Position numbers and translations under genes: made by a program
Notes under the pieces: generated by a model
Database searches by the model: none
What the model saw: only the letters and a program-made list of their open reading frames with translations
What the model was told of the DNA's origin: nothing
Source of the DNA: Thunnus maccoyii
Lineage: Eukaryota > Chordata > Actinopteri > Scombriformes > Scombridae
Length of the DNA stretch: 64,000 nucleotides
Direction of reading: 5' to 3'
Assembly (NCBI RefSeq): GCF_910596095.1
Contig: NC_056548.1
Coordinates: forward strand, 19,182,651 to 19,246,650
Shown: piece by piece, positions 1 through 11,900 of the stretch
Layout of the letters: every line of letters starts with the position of its first letter
Position numbering within the stretch: position 1 is the stretch's first letter

Positions 1-218
1 CTCTGAAGAGACTACAGGAACACAATCAGCAACAGAAGGAGGCAGAATCAGGAAAATTGCAGGAACAGAGCATGTACTGTAAAGAGCTGCTGCTCAACGG
101 CGCCACCGAATTCTGCTTTGAGGAACTACGTGCTGAACGCTTCTTCAAAAAGATGGCACAGGAATCGCAGGAGGTCGGAGGTCATGAGGATCAAGCCAGT
201 GCCAGTGCTGCAGTCTGA
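1..218 (+). CDS. bub1b: Terminal coding exon of a BUB1B/BubR1 (Mad3-like) spindle checkpoint gene, 3' part only
   Basis: The frame from base 3 reads 71 codons and ends at TGA 216-218; the upstream exons lie outside the window. The motif MYCKELL...EFCFEELRAERF matches the GLEBS motif of BubR1/Bub1, the segment that binds the Bub3 WD40 propeller. A glutamine-rich helical stretch precedes it. In human BubR1 this motif sits near the middle of the protein and is followed by a long linker and a (pseudo)kinase domain. Here the frame stops 21 residues after the motif, and an AATAAA signal follows at 541. The product would therefore be Mad3-like: Cdc20/APC-inhibiting N-terminus plus Bub3 docking, without a kinase. 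The next gene, pak6, lies on the same strand as in human. Identity as a bub1b relative is well supported by motif and neighbours; which teleost duplicate it is cannot be decided. Confidence 0.8.
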   Translation, partial: LKRLQEHNQQQKEAESGKLQEQSMYCKELLLNGATEFCFEELRAERFFKKMAQESQEVGGHEDQASASAAV

Positions 219-540
219 TGCATCTATTAAGACTAACAATGTGACTGCTCTTTTTTTATGGATTTTTACCTTTGTTTTGACAAGATGTTATTTGAAGTAT
301 CATGTAATAACTGTTACGTATCGTTTGTTATCCTGCTGTTCATATTCTGTCCATAGAGTTCAGTTACTCTGAACGTGAAAAGATAAAAGGGGTCAAGCTT
401 TTTAGAATCCCCTTTTGAAGTGACGATACAGTGGGTTAATTGTGTTGGATTCATGAAAAATACAGGAATGCCTGTACATTTTAATGTAATCCAGCACAAA
501 ACACCAGAAGCTGCAGATGCAAATACTAAGAATAGAGTTA

Positions 541-546
541 AATAAA
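541..546 (+). promoter_or_regulatory. Polyadenylation signal of the bub1b-like gene
   Basis: An AATAAA hexamer lies 323 bases after the stop codon at 218, a normal 3' UTR length. A second AATAAA at 1461-1466 could serve a longer form. No coding segment resembling a BubR1 kinase was seen between the stop and the next gene. Confidence 0.5.
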
Positions 547-679
547 CATCTACACTATTTCAACAAGCTTTATAAACTATATAGGCTTCACAGTAGTATT
601 TATAGGGCTACTGGATTGTTTTATATTGTTGTGTCCACACTTGTATATACTGAACATGTTTGTTTAACACTGCTTACAT

Positions 680-1224
680 GAGTGGTTCTCAATCTTTTGG
701 GCCTGTGATCCCTTAAAATGAAGCAAAGTCTACCCGGGACCATTTTTCACATGTTGCACTGTCTACCAGTTAAGTTACCATTATTGTTCTGATTCATCGG
801 TTAATCGTTTTGTCAGAAAATAGTGAAAAATATCCATTAATGTTCCCCACAGTCCAAGTTACATCTTCAAATTTCAAATAGTTTTGTCTGACTAAGGGTC
901 CAAAACTGAAAGATATTCAGTTGATCGTCATGTTCAACAAAGAAAAGCAATAATTTATCACATTTAAGAAGCTGAAACCAGCTTATTTATTTAATTTTTG
1001 CTTAAAAATGACTAAAATGACTAAAATCAATTATCAAAATAGTTGCTGGTTAATCTGTCAACTGATTCATCGACTAAGCTTGCAGCTCTAGTGAGGACAA
1101 GAGGACTTGTTTCATGTGTCATGTTTTTTTTTTCTGTATCCCATCCTGTTCTATCATCTCTAGCCCCTTTGATTTATCCAGCGACCCCTTGTGGGGGTCC
1201 TGACCCCCAGGTTGGGAACCACTG
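680..1224. mobile_element. Non-autonomous hAT-like DNA transposon with 8-bp target duplication
   Basis: The left end reads GAGTGGTTCTCAATCTTTTG and the right end reads GGTTGGGAACCACTG, which are imperfect inverted repeats of the CAGTGGTTCCCAACC type. The 8 bases before the element (672-679, GCTTACAT) are repeated exactly after it (1225-1232). An 8-bp duplication is the hallmark of hAT superfamily insertion. The 545-bp body has no transposase frame, so it is a MITE-like passenger. A relative sits at 44973-45303. Confidence 0.8.
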
Positions 1225-2906
1225 GCTTACATTACATCTCTACTGCAAAAACCTGCTCGCATTTATTTCTACTTTCACTCTTAGTCCAGTAATTAATTTT
1301 TCTTATTGCTTTGTTCTAAGAACAATGGTTCCTTCTCAAGTTGATTTGTCTGATCAGTATTTCTTGAGCAGATGTTTTTGTACAGTTCCAGTGACGGAGA
1401 GAGTGGTGATTCAGTCTTAGTCTGATGAAATGTCCATTCTAGGCAATGTCATTGATCTTCAATAAACTTGTTAAAATGTCTTGCTGATGACTAGTGGGGT
1501 TTTTGTTTTTTTTCTCGGTTTTTTTTTTGGACTGAGGGGGATTGTAGTAATGCACTGTCAGCAAGGGGGCATGCAAGGGAAAGCATGGATTGCATTCCTG
1601 CTAATGGTATTTGGATTACTAATGGGGCGCAAGAACAGTTTAGTGCTGACTGTAATCTGTTGCTGCAGTTTATACAGTCAACACTGGTTGGCATGAGTAG
1701 AAACTACAAACAACATTGCATTCAGATGGTCATAATGTCATCATTATTACTACTTATTCTAATGAAGTGACTTCATTTATCTTTCTCACTGCATGTGATC
1801 CTTGTGGTTTTAAAGGAACCCCAACATTTATTAGACCTTTATGAGCAAACCTTTCCTTCGGTTAGCCAAATGTTAATCATTGTCCTGGAGAGGTTACCCA
1901 GAAGCCCACTAACTAAAGTGGTGGGAGTAAACCTAATCTACTGTGATGATGGGATCCACTTCACACACAGGCAGCTTGCAGGGCAGACTGTGATGAATGG
2001 CTGGAAGATAGGTGGTTGGCTCATTAGCAAGTGAAATCCAGCCTTTGCAGTTGTGGGCAGAGCAGGCCTTGGTTATCCCCTAGAGGCCACTACACTGATG
2101 CACTATGGCACAGTGTTGCTGCTTTTACGTCTGCATGGATCACTGCAAGAACTGACTTTAATGGCATACTGGAAATATGACACTGCCCGCCAAGATCCTC
2201 TCAACTGGTGAGTTCCCCAAACTGTCTACTTTGAATTTTGGCTTAGCACTGAGAGCAGCTGAAATTTAGTGATAAATGATAGGCAACATGATGCACTCCC
2301 GTCATAATAACACAGCATAACCACATCATAATGCATCCTCTATGGCTCGCTATTTGGCAGGACTTATTAAAAGCTCATCCCATGAAAGCAAGCAGCCAGC
2401 GACTCCGATAGCACTTCAGACAGAAAATCCATAGCTCCCTTTCTTGCTGCAATGGGGAGATGGTACAAGCGAGCTACCTTTCCTTAATGTGCTTTAGACA
2501 GGCCCTCAGAGAAGAGCTTTTGTCCAGCGCTGTTACTTTGATAGACAAGAACACTCAGACTCTGTATAGGCCTATGGCTTTTACAGGCAGTGCTCTTAAC
2601 CTATTTGTATGGTTTGTATTTATGTGCACCAGTTAACAGAAAGTTCTCTGCCCGAGACTGCTTCGCTTTCAGAAGCCACTAGTAGATATTTTGTCCAAGC
2701 ACTGAGGTGAAGCCTGGCGTGGAAAGGGAAAATATTCCAAAAGTGCAGTAGCATATCATTAGTGCAATTTATTGCCAAATTCTTTAACCTTGGAAGTTCA
2801 TTTCTGCCAGGAAAAGAAAATAATTGGTGAAAAGTGAGTCATGATAAAAATAAATATACTCTGAGTTGACTCACTATACTTAAAGATTGTAAGTCAAACG
2901 TGTGGC

Positions 2907-3190
2907 TTATTATCTCATAATTTAAAATCTTAAATACTGTTTTTTACTTTTTCTCTCATAAATTTGATGTACAATCTCATAATTTTGCCTACTTATCTCA
3001 AAAGTTTGAGTTGCTATGTCATAAATTTCAGTTAGTCTACTAGACTATTATCTCATATTTTTGACTTAGTATGATACAATTTTGACTTTTCATCTCATAA
3101 TATGGATTTACTATCTCATAATTCTGACTTTTTATGCCATAATACTGACTTACTATGTCATAATTGTGACTTTCTATCTTATATTGTGAC
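2907..3190. repeat. Degenerate minisatellite, unit about 22 bp (TCTCATAATTTTGACTTACTA-like)
   Basis: The words 'atctcataat', 'ttgac' and 'ttacta' recur about every 20-24 bases across roughly 285 bp, for example near 2911, 2974, 3048, 3092 and 3113. Copies vary by substitutions and small indels, which indicates an old tandem array. The region is very A/T rich and has no coding potential. Confidence 0.65.
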
Positions 3191-5156
3191 TAACCAATAA
3201 TATTTTTATTTTCATTATGTCTAACGTCTCATCTTTTTTTAACTATTCATTTTTTAATTGATTTTTGCTATATAAGCAAACACAAGCAATCTCTATATTA
3301 AGAGAATTATACAAAATAACAGTTTTTTAAAAAACTATAGACAAAAAAGAATATACTCAACCTCTAAACTTCTCATCTTTTTTTCTTTTCCTGGTGGAAA
3401 TGGGCTTCCGCTTTTATCACTTTTGGTAGCCACACAGGGAAATAACATGAGCTTTGATTCGATAGTTGTCTCACTCTTACAGAATAAAAATAGGTTTATA
3501 GGTCACCTGGAAATGTTAATGGATTTGACAAGAAATTACATTTGCTTTAGCTCTATAGGCTGAGCCCTGATAACACGCGGTGTAATCCTTACAGATTCAT
3601 CCTAAACAATAGAATGAATTGAAATGCAAAAAATGGAGGCAGTATCACTTTATGCAGCCTCTGGGCTTCCTTGTTAATGATTTAAGACTACTATTGTCAT
3701 TCTGAGCCTTTTTTTTAACATTACAAACCAGTTCACCTCTATTCATACAAAGTTTGAGTCAGTGTTTGCAGCAGGGGTCGTCAAGCCTGATAGTAAAGCT
3801 TAAAATACATTTAAATAAAGCATTTAGCCTGTGATGATCGGAACAGAAATTTAAGTTGGTGTATCATTATAATATCTCCCCATTGTGACAAATAATAAAA
3901 TATTTGATTACAGAGACAATAAACAAATTATATATCTCACATATCCAGAACAACCAAAAAAAAGAAAAAAAATTTAAAATGAAAAAATAAATAATAACTT
4001 GAATAATTCCATCTTTTTTTCTAGACCTGACCTTAGTGTACACCATTGTAAATAAAATGGTGTCTGATAAATAAATGAAAAGGCACAAAACTCAAGCTTG
4101 CTTTCTTCTTCAAATCAAAAATGAATTTCCTAGTCAATAGTAGAACAGGAGGGAAGAAGAGTCATGCTGTCCCCTTTATGAGATATTGTGCATTTCACTG
4201 TATTTATTGAAAAAAAAGGCCAAGTTCCATCATAAGCTCTATCATAAAATCAGATGGAAGAGTCACCAATTGACCTTTCCTTAATTAAGATTTACTTCAT
4301 ACAGGCAACACAGAGATACAAGTGTGAGTACATAAATGGCTCAGATAGCCTGAGTAAACAGCGAAATCACCATTTGTAGCTCTAAACTCGAAGGAAATCA
4401 GGCAAATAAGTCATGCGAGGCAGTAAAATATAGCCAAGTTAACATCTGTGACAATAATGCTGACAAGTGAAAGAGAGGGAGGGGTCGTGTAAGCCATACC
4501 CCCTGCAGGGAGCCTTTTTTCACTTGAGTTTATTTGATGTGTAAGGAGGAACATCATTATTTAAGCCTGTTATAGTGCCTTTGCAAGCATATCATGTATG
4601 CCCCAAATCTGGCTCACTCTGCTAGCAGTTTCTGCATGACTTGACCCTAATACATTTTCCTGCTTTGTGTCTGGTCGTAGCTGCTGTATAAATTATTCAG
4701 GAAATGATTGTGGTGAAAGGAGAAGGGAATGTTTCATTCAAGTAATGAGGATGCTGGATCAGATGTAGGACCGGGGCAGCGTTGCAACTTCAGTTTCTTG
4801 TGTCTTCATCCCCTAAAGATTTTTTTTTTTGAGGGGGGGGGGGGTCACTGTGGTCTCAAAAGAGATTGTGAGGATGAGGATTCTCTACAGAAATAGCTCC
4901 ACACTGTGCCCCCTCCACCCTTACACACACACACTCACACACACAGAGAGATATAACTACCCCATCTGCCATCCCTGACTCTGTCATTCCATGGCTGAAC
5001 AGCAGCACCCTCGTGTTCTCATGTCACCCACATTACGTGTAAAGGAGACAGAGGATGGGGGGGGGAGATGGAGGGCGGGCCCACGGATGAAAGGTATCCC
5101 ACATGATGAGGTGTAGAGGAGCTCTCCTCTCCTTACAGTCACTGGAAACCAGCTTA

Positions 5157-5173
5157 AAACACACACACGCACA

Positions 5174-5223
<50 letters not shown>

Positions 5224-5310
5224 GAGACACATGCACACGCTGCTATCAATTCCTTTTGCAAAGACAGCCCATTGAAGGAGTGGGAGGAGGCAGAGAAAGA
5301 GGGAAGTGAT

Positions 5311-5342
<32 letters not shown>

Positions 5343-5366
5343 GGAGAGAGAGGTGGGAGGAAGGGA

Positions 5367-5427
<61 letters not shown>

Positions 5428-5463
5428 ACAGAGAGAGAGAGAGGGAAAGAGAGAGAGAGAGAA
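5157..5463. repeat. Compound microsatellite island (AC)n, (GA)n, (GT)n
   Basis: An (AC)n run occupies 5157-5219. Mixed (GA)n and (GT)n blocks run from about 5320 to 5463, ending before a G-rich stretch near 5487-5499. Long open frames on both strands here are only translations of the dinucleotide repeats. The island lies directly upstream of, or overlaps, the probable first exon of pak6. Confidence 0.9.
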
Positions 5464-5479
5464 GCCAGAGAAGAAGAGG

Positions 5480-5790
5480 GAGAGAGGGGGGGGGGGGGGA
5501 TGGAAGGAGCTGTATGGGGCCGTGATATTCTCTCCTCCTGGATGCTGCCTTTCCTCTTCATGGCTTTGTCCCTCCTTTGTACGGTCACCCTGTGTCCCCG
5601 GGAGCAGGCACCGGTACACGGACCAGCACTCAGCCACAGAACCGGGGATGAATCAGCCCCAACAAAGAGCCTTTGAGATGGCAGTGTGTGCGCCTGCCTG
5701 GAGGGAGGAACGCATCAGGCTTTCCCAGGCAAGCGGCAGCCTGCAGTGCGCGCTTGCTTGAGAGCCAGCCCTCCTCGTCGTTGTGTGCAT

Positions 5791-5825
<35 letters not shown>

Positions 5826-5966
5826 GGAGAGAGCGTGTATGTCCGTGTGTGAGTGTATGTGTGTGTAAATGTGAGCGTATAATAGTGTATGCCAGTGTTT
5901 ATGTGCGCACTCTCGCTTCCAATCCTTCCTGGAGGAGAGAGGCTCTCCTCTTCACTGGACGGCAAG
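5480..5966 (+). other. pak6: Probable non-coding first exon (5' UTR) of pak6
   Basis: The first coding exon of pak6 has a splice acceptor 44 bases before its ATG, so at least one upstream non-coding exon must exist. This segment leaves the microsatellite island, is relatively GC-rich, and ends in a strong donor, GGCAAG|GTAAGG, at 5966/5967. It contains an internal (GA)n run at 5791-5834. The exact transcription start is not visible. The assignment rests on the donor and position; other UTR exons further downstream, such as near 6200-6590, remain possible. Confidence 0.4.
5791..5834. repeat. (GA)n microsatellite
   Basis: This is an almost pure GA run of about 44 bases inside the probable pak6 5' exon. 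It is followed by GT-rich sequence to about 5868. Confidence 0.9.
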
Positions 5967-8900
5967 GTAAGGGGGATGACTGATTTTTTTTCTCTCTCTC
6001 TCTCTCTCCTATAACAATGATTTATCCCTCCAAAGCCCTGTTTCCTCTCTCCACAGCGAGGAGAGTGGAGGGGGGTGAAGAAGGAGGGGGTGGTGGTGAT
6101 AGGGGGATATAAAAAAAAAGGAAAAGAGGCTTAACGTCATTGATAAAGAGCAGGCTAGTGTATGCCGTCGGTAGGCATCAGCCGTGGTGGAGGAAGAGGA
6201 GAAGGAGGTGTTGAGGCTGTGAGCAGAATGCAGTGCAGCCAGGTGTTGATGTGGGGCTGGGAGACAGAGGGAAAAAAAGAGAGGAAGACTGAGAAGGTTG
6301 CTGGATGCGTTTAGTGACTGCATCTCAAAAGAAGAGCCTTCACCTTCTGCTCACCCCTCCTCCTCAAAAATCCCCACATCCTCTCATTCCCCTTTTCTGT
6401 CTCTGTCGCTACTGTCCTCCACCTCTAATTTCAAGGAAAACACCACAACAGTCCCTGAAACATTGAGGTCGTCTTTCTCGAGATGGATCACACTTGACAA
6501 ATGCAGACTGAGCCATCGCTATTGGGCACTGTGGACAGAAGCTTCCTGTTTATAATAATTGTGTATTCTGGTGTATGCGTGTGTGTGTGTGTAGGTTGAG
6601 TTCTCAGGTGATCTTACTGGTCCTACCACAGTACATGAGGATTTCAAGCTGCTGTATACACACTTCAGTAGATGAATGCTGTGGGAAAACAGGCACAGGA
6701 GAGGAGAGTGACATGATATTTTCTTAAAAACATCCACTTTGATCAGTGAATGCAATGGCTGGAAAACCTGTTGTAAGAGAGTTTGCATAAACGTGGGAGG
6801 CGATGTTTGATCTGTGATCTGTTTGACTCTGAATTTAAGTCATAAAGAAGCAAAAAATTTGCTCAGTGTTGTAGAAAATAGGTTTGTAAAGTCTGTCTAT
6901 TAGATGCTTAATCTCCAGCGAAAATCAATGTAAGGCAAAGGTGTTTTTAAGAAGTGTATAGATTTTAGTTTTAGTCCAATGCTTTCACATCACCATTACT
7001 CTCATTCGTCACGGCAGCATCACAACACTCATGCACTTGCTACTAAAAACTACTCTTGACCCCCTGTTTTGAGTTGGGACTGTTATCCAGGCATGTGCAA
7101 TGTTAACAACACATCAGGGATTAACTGCTCTGTGACATTTTTGAATCAAAAAGAGTCACAGATTCAGTAGTGATCAACACAAGCAGCATCCTCAAATTTA
7201 GTGTTTTTATTTATGCATTTCATCAGTCTGATGATGATGTAACTGAGGATCTGCAAGTCTAAAACTACCATGTGTCTGTGTCTCAGGTTACTCATTGATA
7301 TTCAAGGGGAAGGAGGAGGGAAAGGGTAGAGGAGGTGACAGAGAAGGTCTCTTTGGTGCACAGACACACACACACACACTCACACACACACAGACAGCTG
7401 GACATCTGCTTCACTGAGGGTGATGTGTGCACTCCTGTGTCCTCCCAAATCGTTTCATGTCGCCCATCTTCCCTGTACGCACACACAGGCTCACAAGTGC
7501 AACTCAAACTGGTAGCAAACACTAATATAAGTACAGGGACGCTGACAGGAAGTGATAGGAGCCTCACATGAACACAGCACAAAGGTGTAGGTGGTACATC
7601 ATTTTCACATGCCCTGCTTTGTTCATGATTGTTTTCAGGAACGCTCGTGTCATGTCCACGTCAGCCGAAGGAGGGGACAGTGTGCATTACCAGCTTAGCG
7701 TAGCCGCCATCCGTGAGACGGCAAGCACTAAGGATTAAAACAGGCTCTGAGTCCAAATTAGGACAACATGCCATGAGTCCCGACTCTGGGCTGAAACAGC
7801 ACCCATGCTGGGTGATGGAGAGGGACGGCCGAGTGGGTGCAGATTGATACCACAAAGGAATCTGAGGTTAAAAATGGTTGCCGCTTTGCCCCTGGGAGAG
7901 ATACGCTGAGGCCTGGGCTGAAAAAATATAAATCAAAGCTTTCATAAGCACATGCATGTACAGTTAAGCTTGCACAGAGGCCTGGCGCATCAATAAATTA
8001 GTCCCAAGAGAGAAGAGTTGGGCTCATACCATTGGTCCAGGCTGATCATACATCTCTATCAGCACGGCGTCAAATTGTTCAAAGCCTTTGTGAGAGCCAA
8101 GAGGATCTTTAATTAAACAGAGTGTTGGTCAGTGCTGCATCCCTACTCTCCTGACTTGGGCCCTCAGCATACATATTGTTACACTGCGTGGACAAGCATA
8201 CTTGCTGAGTTAAGTGTGTGTTTTTCTGGTGATGTGTCAGCATCAATAGAACATCCCATAAAAGCCCCAGGACACTGGAAGTGTTGCTTTTACAATGTCA
8301 TTATGTTAAGGTATTTGGAGTAGATAGAGACTATAGCTTTTACTGCACATTAATGCTCGCTGCAGCGCAGAGCAAACTAGTTTTCTTGTCCATTTTCTCA
8401 TCCCCGAGAATCAGTGCCAATATGTCAGGTGACAGAGTGATGTATGCTCTCTGTTGATGCAATTGTCCTGTCCTCAAATCCCCTTTTACTGTGGCTTGTT
8501 TACTGCAGATAAAGCCGGCCAAGATTATGGAGAAAAGAGGTTACATCCTCAGAACAGAGAGGGCCACAACATTGTGACAAAAAAAAGCATGTGAGACATT
8601 ATTTGTGAAGGCATTGATAGCTTTTATTTTTTCCTTCTTCTGTCTCTACATCTGAGTGTCCAGACTCTGCTTTTCCGCCCCCCCACTCTTTCTCCTCCTG
8701 TCTTGACCTCTCATTTCTTGTTTCCTCCTGTCAATATTAACACAGGACCGATGTGCACTCCTGCGCAGACGTCTGCCCTTGAAGAACTGACAGCCCACAT
8801 TGTTGGACGCAGACATCATATTTTACTAGACTTATCCCGAAGTCTCCTCTTACTCATCCAGTGCATGAGAAAATGACAGACAAGCTCTTTGATTGTTTAC

Positions 8901-11900
8901 TTTCTCAGAATCGGATTGCCCTGCGTCTTTGAAACATTTCTGACTCGCACTACTTCATGCGAGGTTTGAGTGAAATCCAACACATGACGCATCGCTGTGA
9001 GTTATGTGACATTTGAAATACCCCAAGATATGTCACTATCAGTGAACTCGCTGGACGAATATGGGTCATCCCAGCTTAAGCTCCAATGTTACAGACTTAA
9101 ATAGAAATACAGAATTTGGCAAGTTCATTGAATATTATTTGCCTCTGACCATTTATTAACATAATCATTCGCATACTTTCTGCACTCTAACTTCCTGTGG
9201 TACTTGGCTTGTCATGAACTATATACTGAAAGTAATCCATAACAGTCACCTCACATGCCCTTGGGTGTGCTCTACATTTTGTCCTTAACCCTTAGTGGAG
9301 CTTTTATCAGAGATACAAATTCATCAAAGACTGAGAAAGCTCCTGAACCTCCTTCAAGTTCATGCATGCCCTATCTTTAGAATGATTTACTTTTACAATG
9401 TTCGATTTACAAAACCCTGCTTGCGTCTGTGGTCACATTTTCGCGATGTGTGACTTTACAGAAGAAGAAGTAGAAGCGTGCCATTCTCCAACATTCCTTC
9501 TATTCCAAGCACTTTTGTGTGCATGATGTATCAGACCCCTAGCATGAAATATTCATGGAAGCAACGTGTTATTCCACGTCATTGAATGCAGCTTATTACA
9601 TCACTTGTCGTCTCCTATTGACAATCTTTCCATGTCTGCAGAGGTGACTTCAAAGAGAAAGCAGACATCAACTTAAATCATAAACGCTCCTGCTATTGTA
9701 CTGTCCGGTCACGTCCGGCGCTTGTGTACCTTTTTTAATGCCGTCAGATGGTGTATGTGTGTGTGTGTTTTACAAAGCACAAGGAAAAGATGACCAACCA
9801 AGACCCCCCTCCTCCCTCTTGAGAGGCAGTCTCATTACACTCAAAGGGCAAAACGGTCATCATAATGAAGCTGATAGAAGAGCAATCTCTAAGCCCTCAC
9901 TACTGCACTGCAGAGTCCAAAAACAGCAGTTAAGACCTTGATGCTATCTATGCCACTATGAAATAGACGTGGCCCCTGTAATTCAGTATAGCTGGATTAT
10001 GCTCATACATGCATTGACAAACACAAAAAGAGGATTACCTCATTTCCATCGTCTCCCACCCTCACCTCACTATTTGACATGAATCCTGTACAAAATAAAC
10101 ACGTGTCTGGTGCTAGAGGGGGGGGGGGCGTGTGTGTGTGATGTGTCCTAAAATTAGATCAGTGAAGGACTGAACACCATACTAATCCTGCAAGCACAGT
10201 CACCTGCACACTCACTCCATTTCTGCATGCACGCCAACCAAAAAGATAGAAGCAGAAATCAGGGCAAATAGGAAAAAAAAAAAATCGTTCAACAGAGCTC
10301 GGAGCACTAACATCGAGCAAATCCAATATCTCTCTTATCTCTCGATCCCCTCCCACTCATCCACAACTCTTGCTCGGGGTGATTTGAACATGAGAGGAAG
10401 GTGAACATGCCCTCCCCGCTTCAGTCATGTTGTCTGTGGGAAACATATGGATTGCCTGGTTGCATTTCTCCATGGCATGAGAGGCCCGGCCGCGCTGCCA
10501 GGTGAAGAAGCTTTATCCAGTTGGGGGGTAAGGCTGTGATTGGACCTTCATTTTAGCCTGGAGTAAGAATGTAATTCTGTGATTAAGTGGTGACTCTCTG
10601 CAGGGAAATGGGATCTACTGTTTTTCAACATTTGCATGCTTAATTTTCTTCTTTTTTTTTTTGAAGGCTCATGTTTAGTCAGACTATACAAGCAGACTTT
10701 TTTGCTTGTGATTTTCTGTCTTTGTGCGTTTTCAGGTCATGCATTTGGATGCATTTAATTTTTTGCTCCTGCACACAGTCGCAGAGATGGAAATACCCAA
10801 TGTAGCACAATTTCGGAGTGACCTCATCCTCTTGATATCCCTGACAGCAGCTGGATGAGTTTTGCCTCAGCACTTTGATAGATTCAAGACAAGCCACTGA
10901 GGCATAGGGTCAAGTCCCTGCAGTTTCGAGGGATGTGACCAGAAAGCGTGATTATGCACTGTGTAAGTTCAGCTCTGTGCATACGTATTATACCATGGGT
11001 TTAGAAATCAATAGAATATTGTTATCAAGACAGTCATAAGCTTGGCAGAGTCAGAGGGGTCAATATAAGTTGCATGTGATTAAAGCTTGTAAATCAATAA
11101 TTACATCAACTTTTCAATTCATTTCGCCGGGGCATGAATCAACAAAGTGTATGTGTGTGTGTTTCTACTTGCCTCTAGTATCACAGTGGTTAGTTTGTAT
11201 TTCCAGAGTCTTCAGAGGGGAACAGTGGTCCAGAATGAATAATGAATACTGTGGTATGTTCTGTTCTCTGCTGCTTTGAACTGATGAAGCTTGATAAAGT
11301 AGCAGACAAAGCAGTCATCCTATTTGTGTTGGTATCGCCCCATTATTGCTGGCAGTGGAGGACTGTAGCAGTTTGCATTTCGCTCATGAGTAAATATTGA
11401 TTGATCTGCTTGTAAAAGGATACATGAGCGCTATGTGTAAATATTTGTTCAGGCAATGCCAACATCTGCACGTTAAACAGCTATCTAAGCAGTCTCTTGT
11501 GCAGCGGAAAAGATCATAATCTTCTGTTTTGCAGCTTGTTTTCTCAGGCGTTCGTTATTCAAAAAGCAGCCACAATTGTTGGTTAAAAGCCTTTCTGTGT
11601 CTGCAGAAAGGAAACTGGGTCCCTGTCTCTCTAATACATCCAGGTCTGACTGAAGTCTTGGCCCCAGTCCCTCGCTCCCCCACCTTCTGAGAGCCCTCAC
11701 ACCATAATGTCCCTGTCAGATAGAATTAAAGTCCTTCCCAGCACCACATTATGTACATACGGAAAGCACAGAGTGATACGCTTATGCAACACTTAACATA
11801 TTAGCCTCGTGATTGAGTTATCCTCTCAGGGTGACATGTCTCTCCGAGCAGTGTTCCTCCCTTCCCCCTGTCCTAACCCCAACTTTCTTCAAAGAGGCAG

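Larger units (their letters stand above)
219..5480. other. Intergenic region between bub1b-like gene and pak6
   Basis: This stretch holds the 3' UTR of the first gene, the hAT element at 680-1224, a degenerate AT-rich tandem array at 2907-3190, and a C/A- and G-rich simple-sequence zone from about 4820. Several short open frames occur, but none has recognisable domains or plausible splice context. No gene was found. Confidence 0.6.

Noticed and set aside
1043-1420. 125-codon open frame on the plus strand
   Set aside because: It spans the right half and end of the hAT-like element and unique A/T-rich DNA, has no recognisable domain, and is not transposase.
4984-5637. 217-codon open frame on the minus strand, plus overlapping frames on both strands
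   Set aside because: The translation is runs of HT, SL and CV dipeptides from CA, GA and GT microsatellites. It has no domain and no conserved context.
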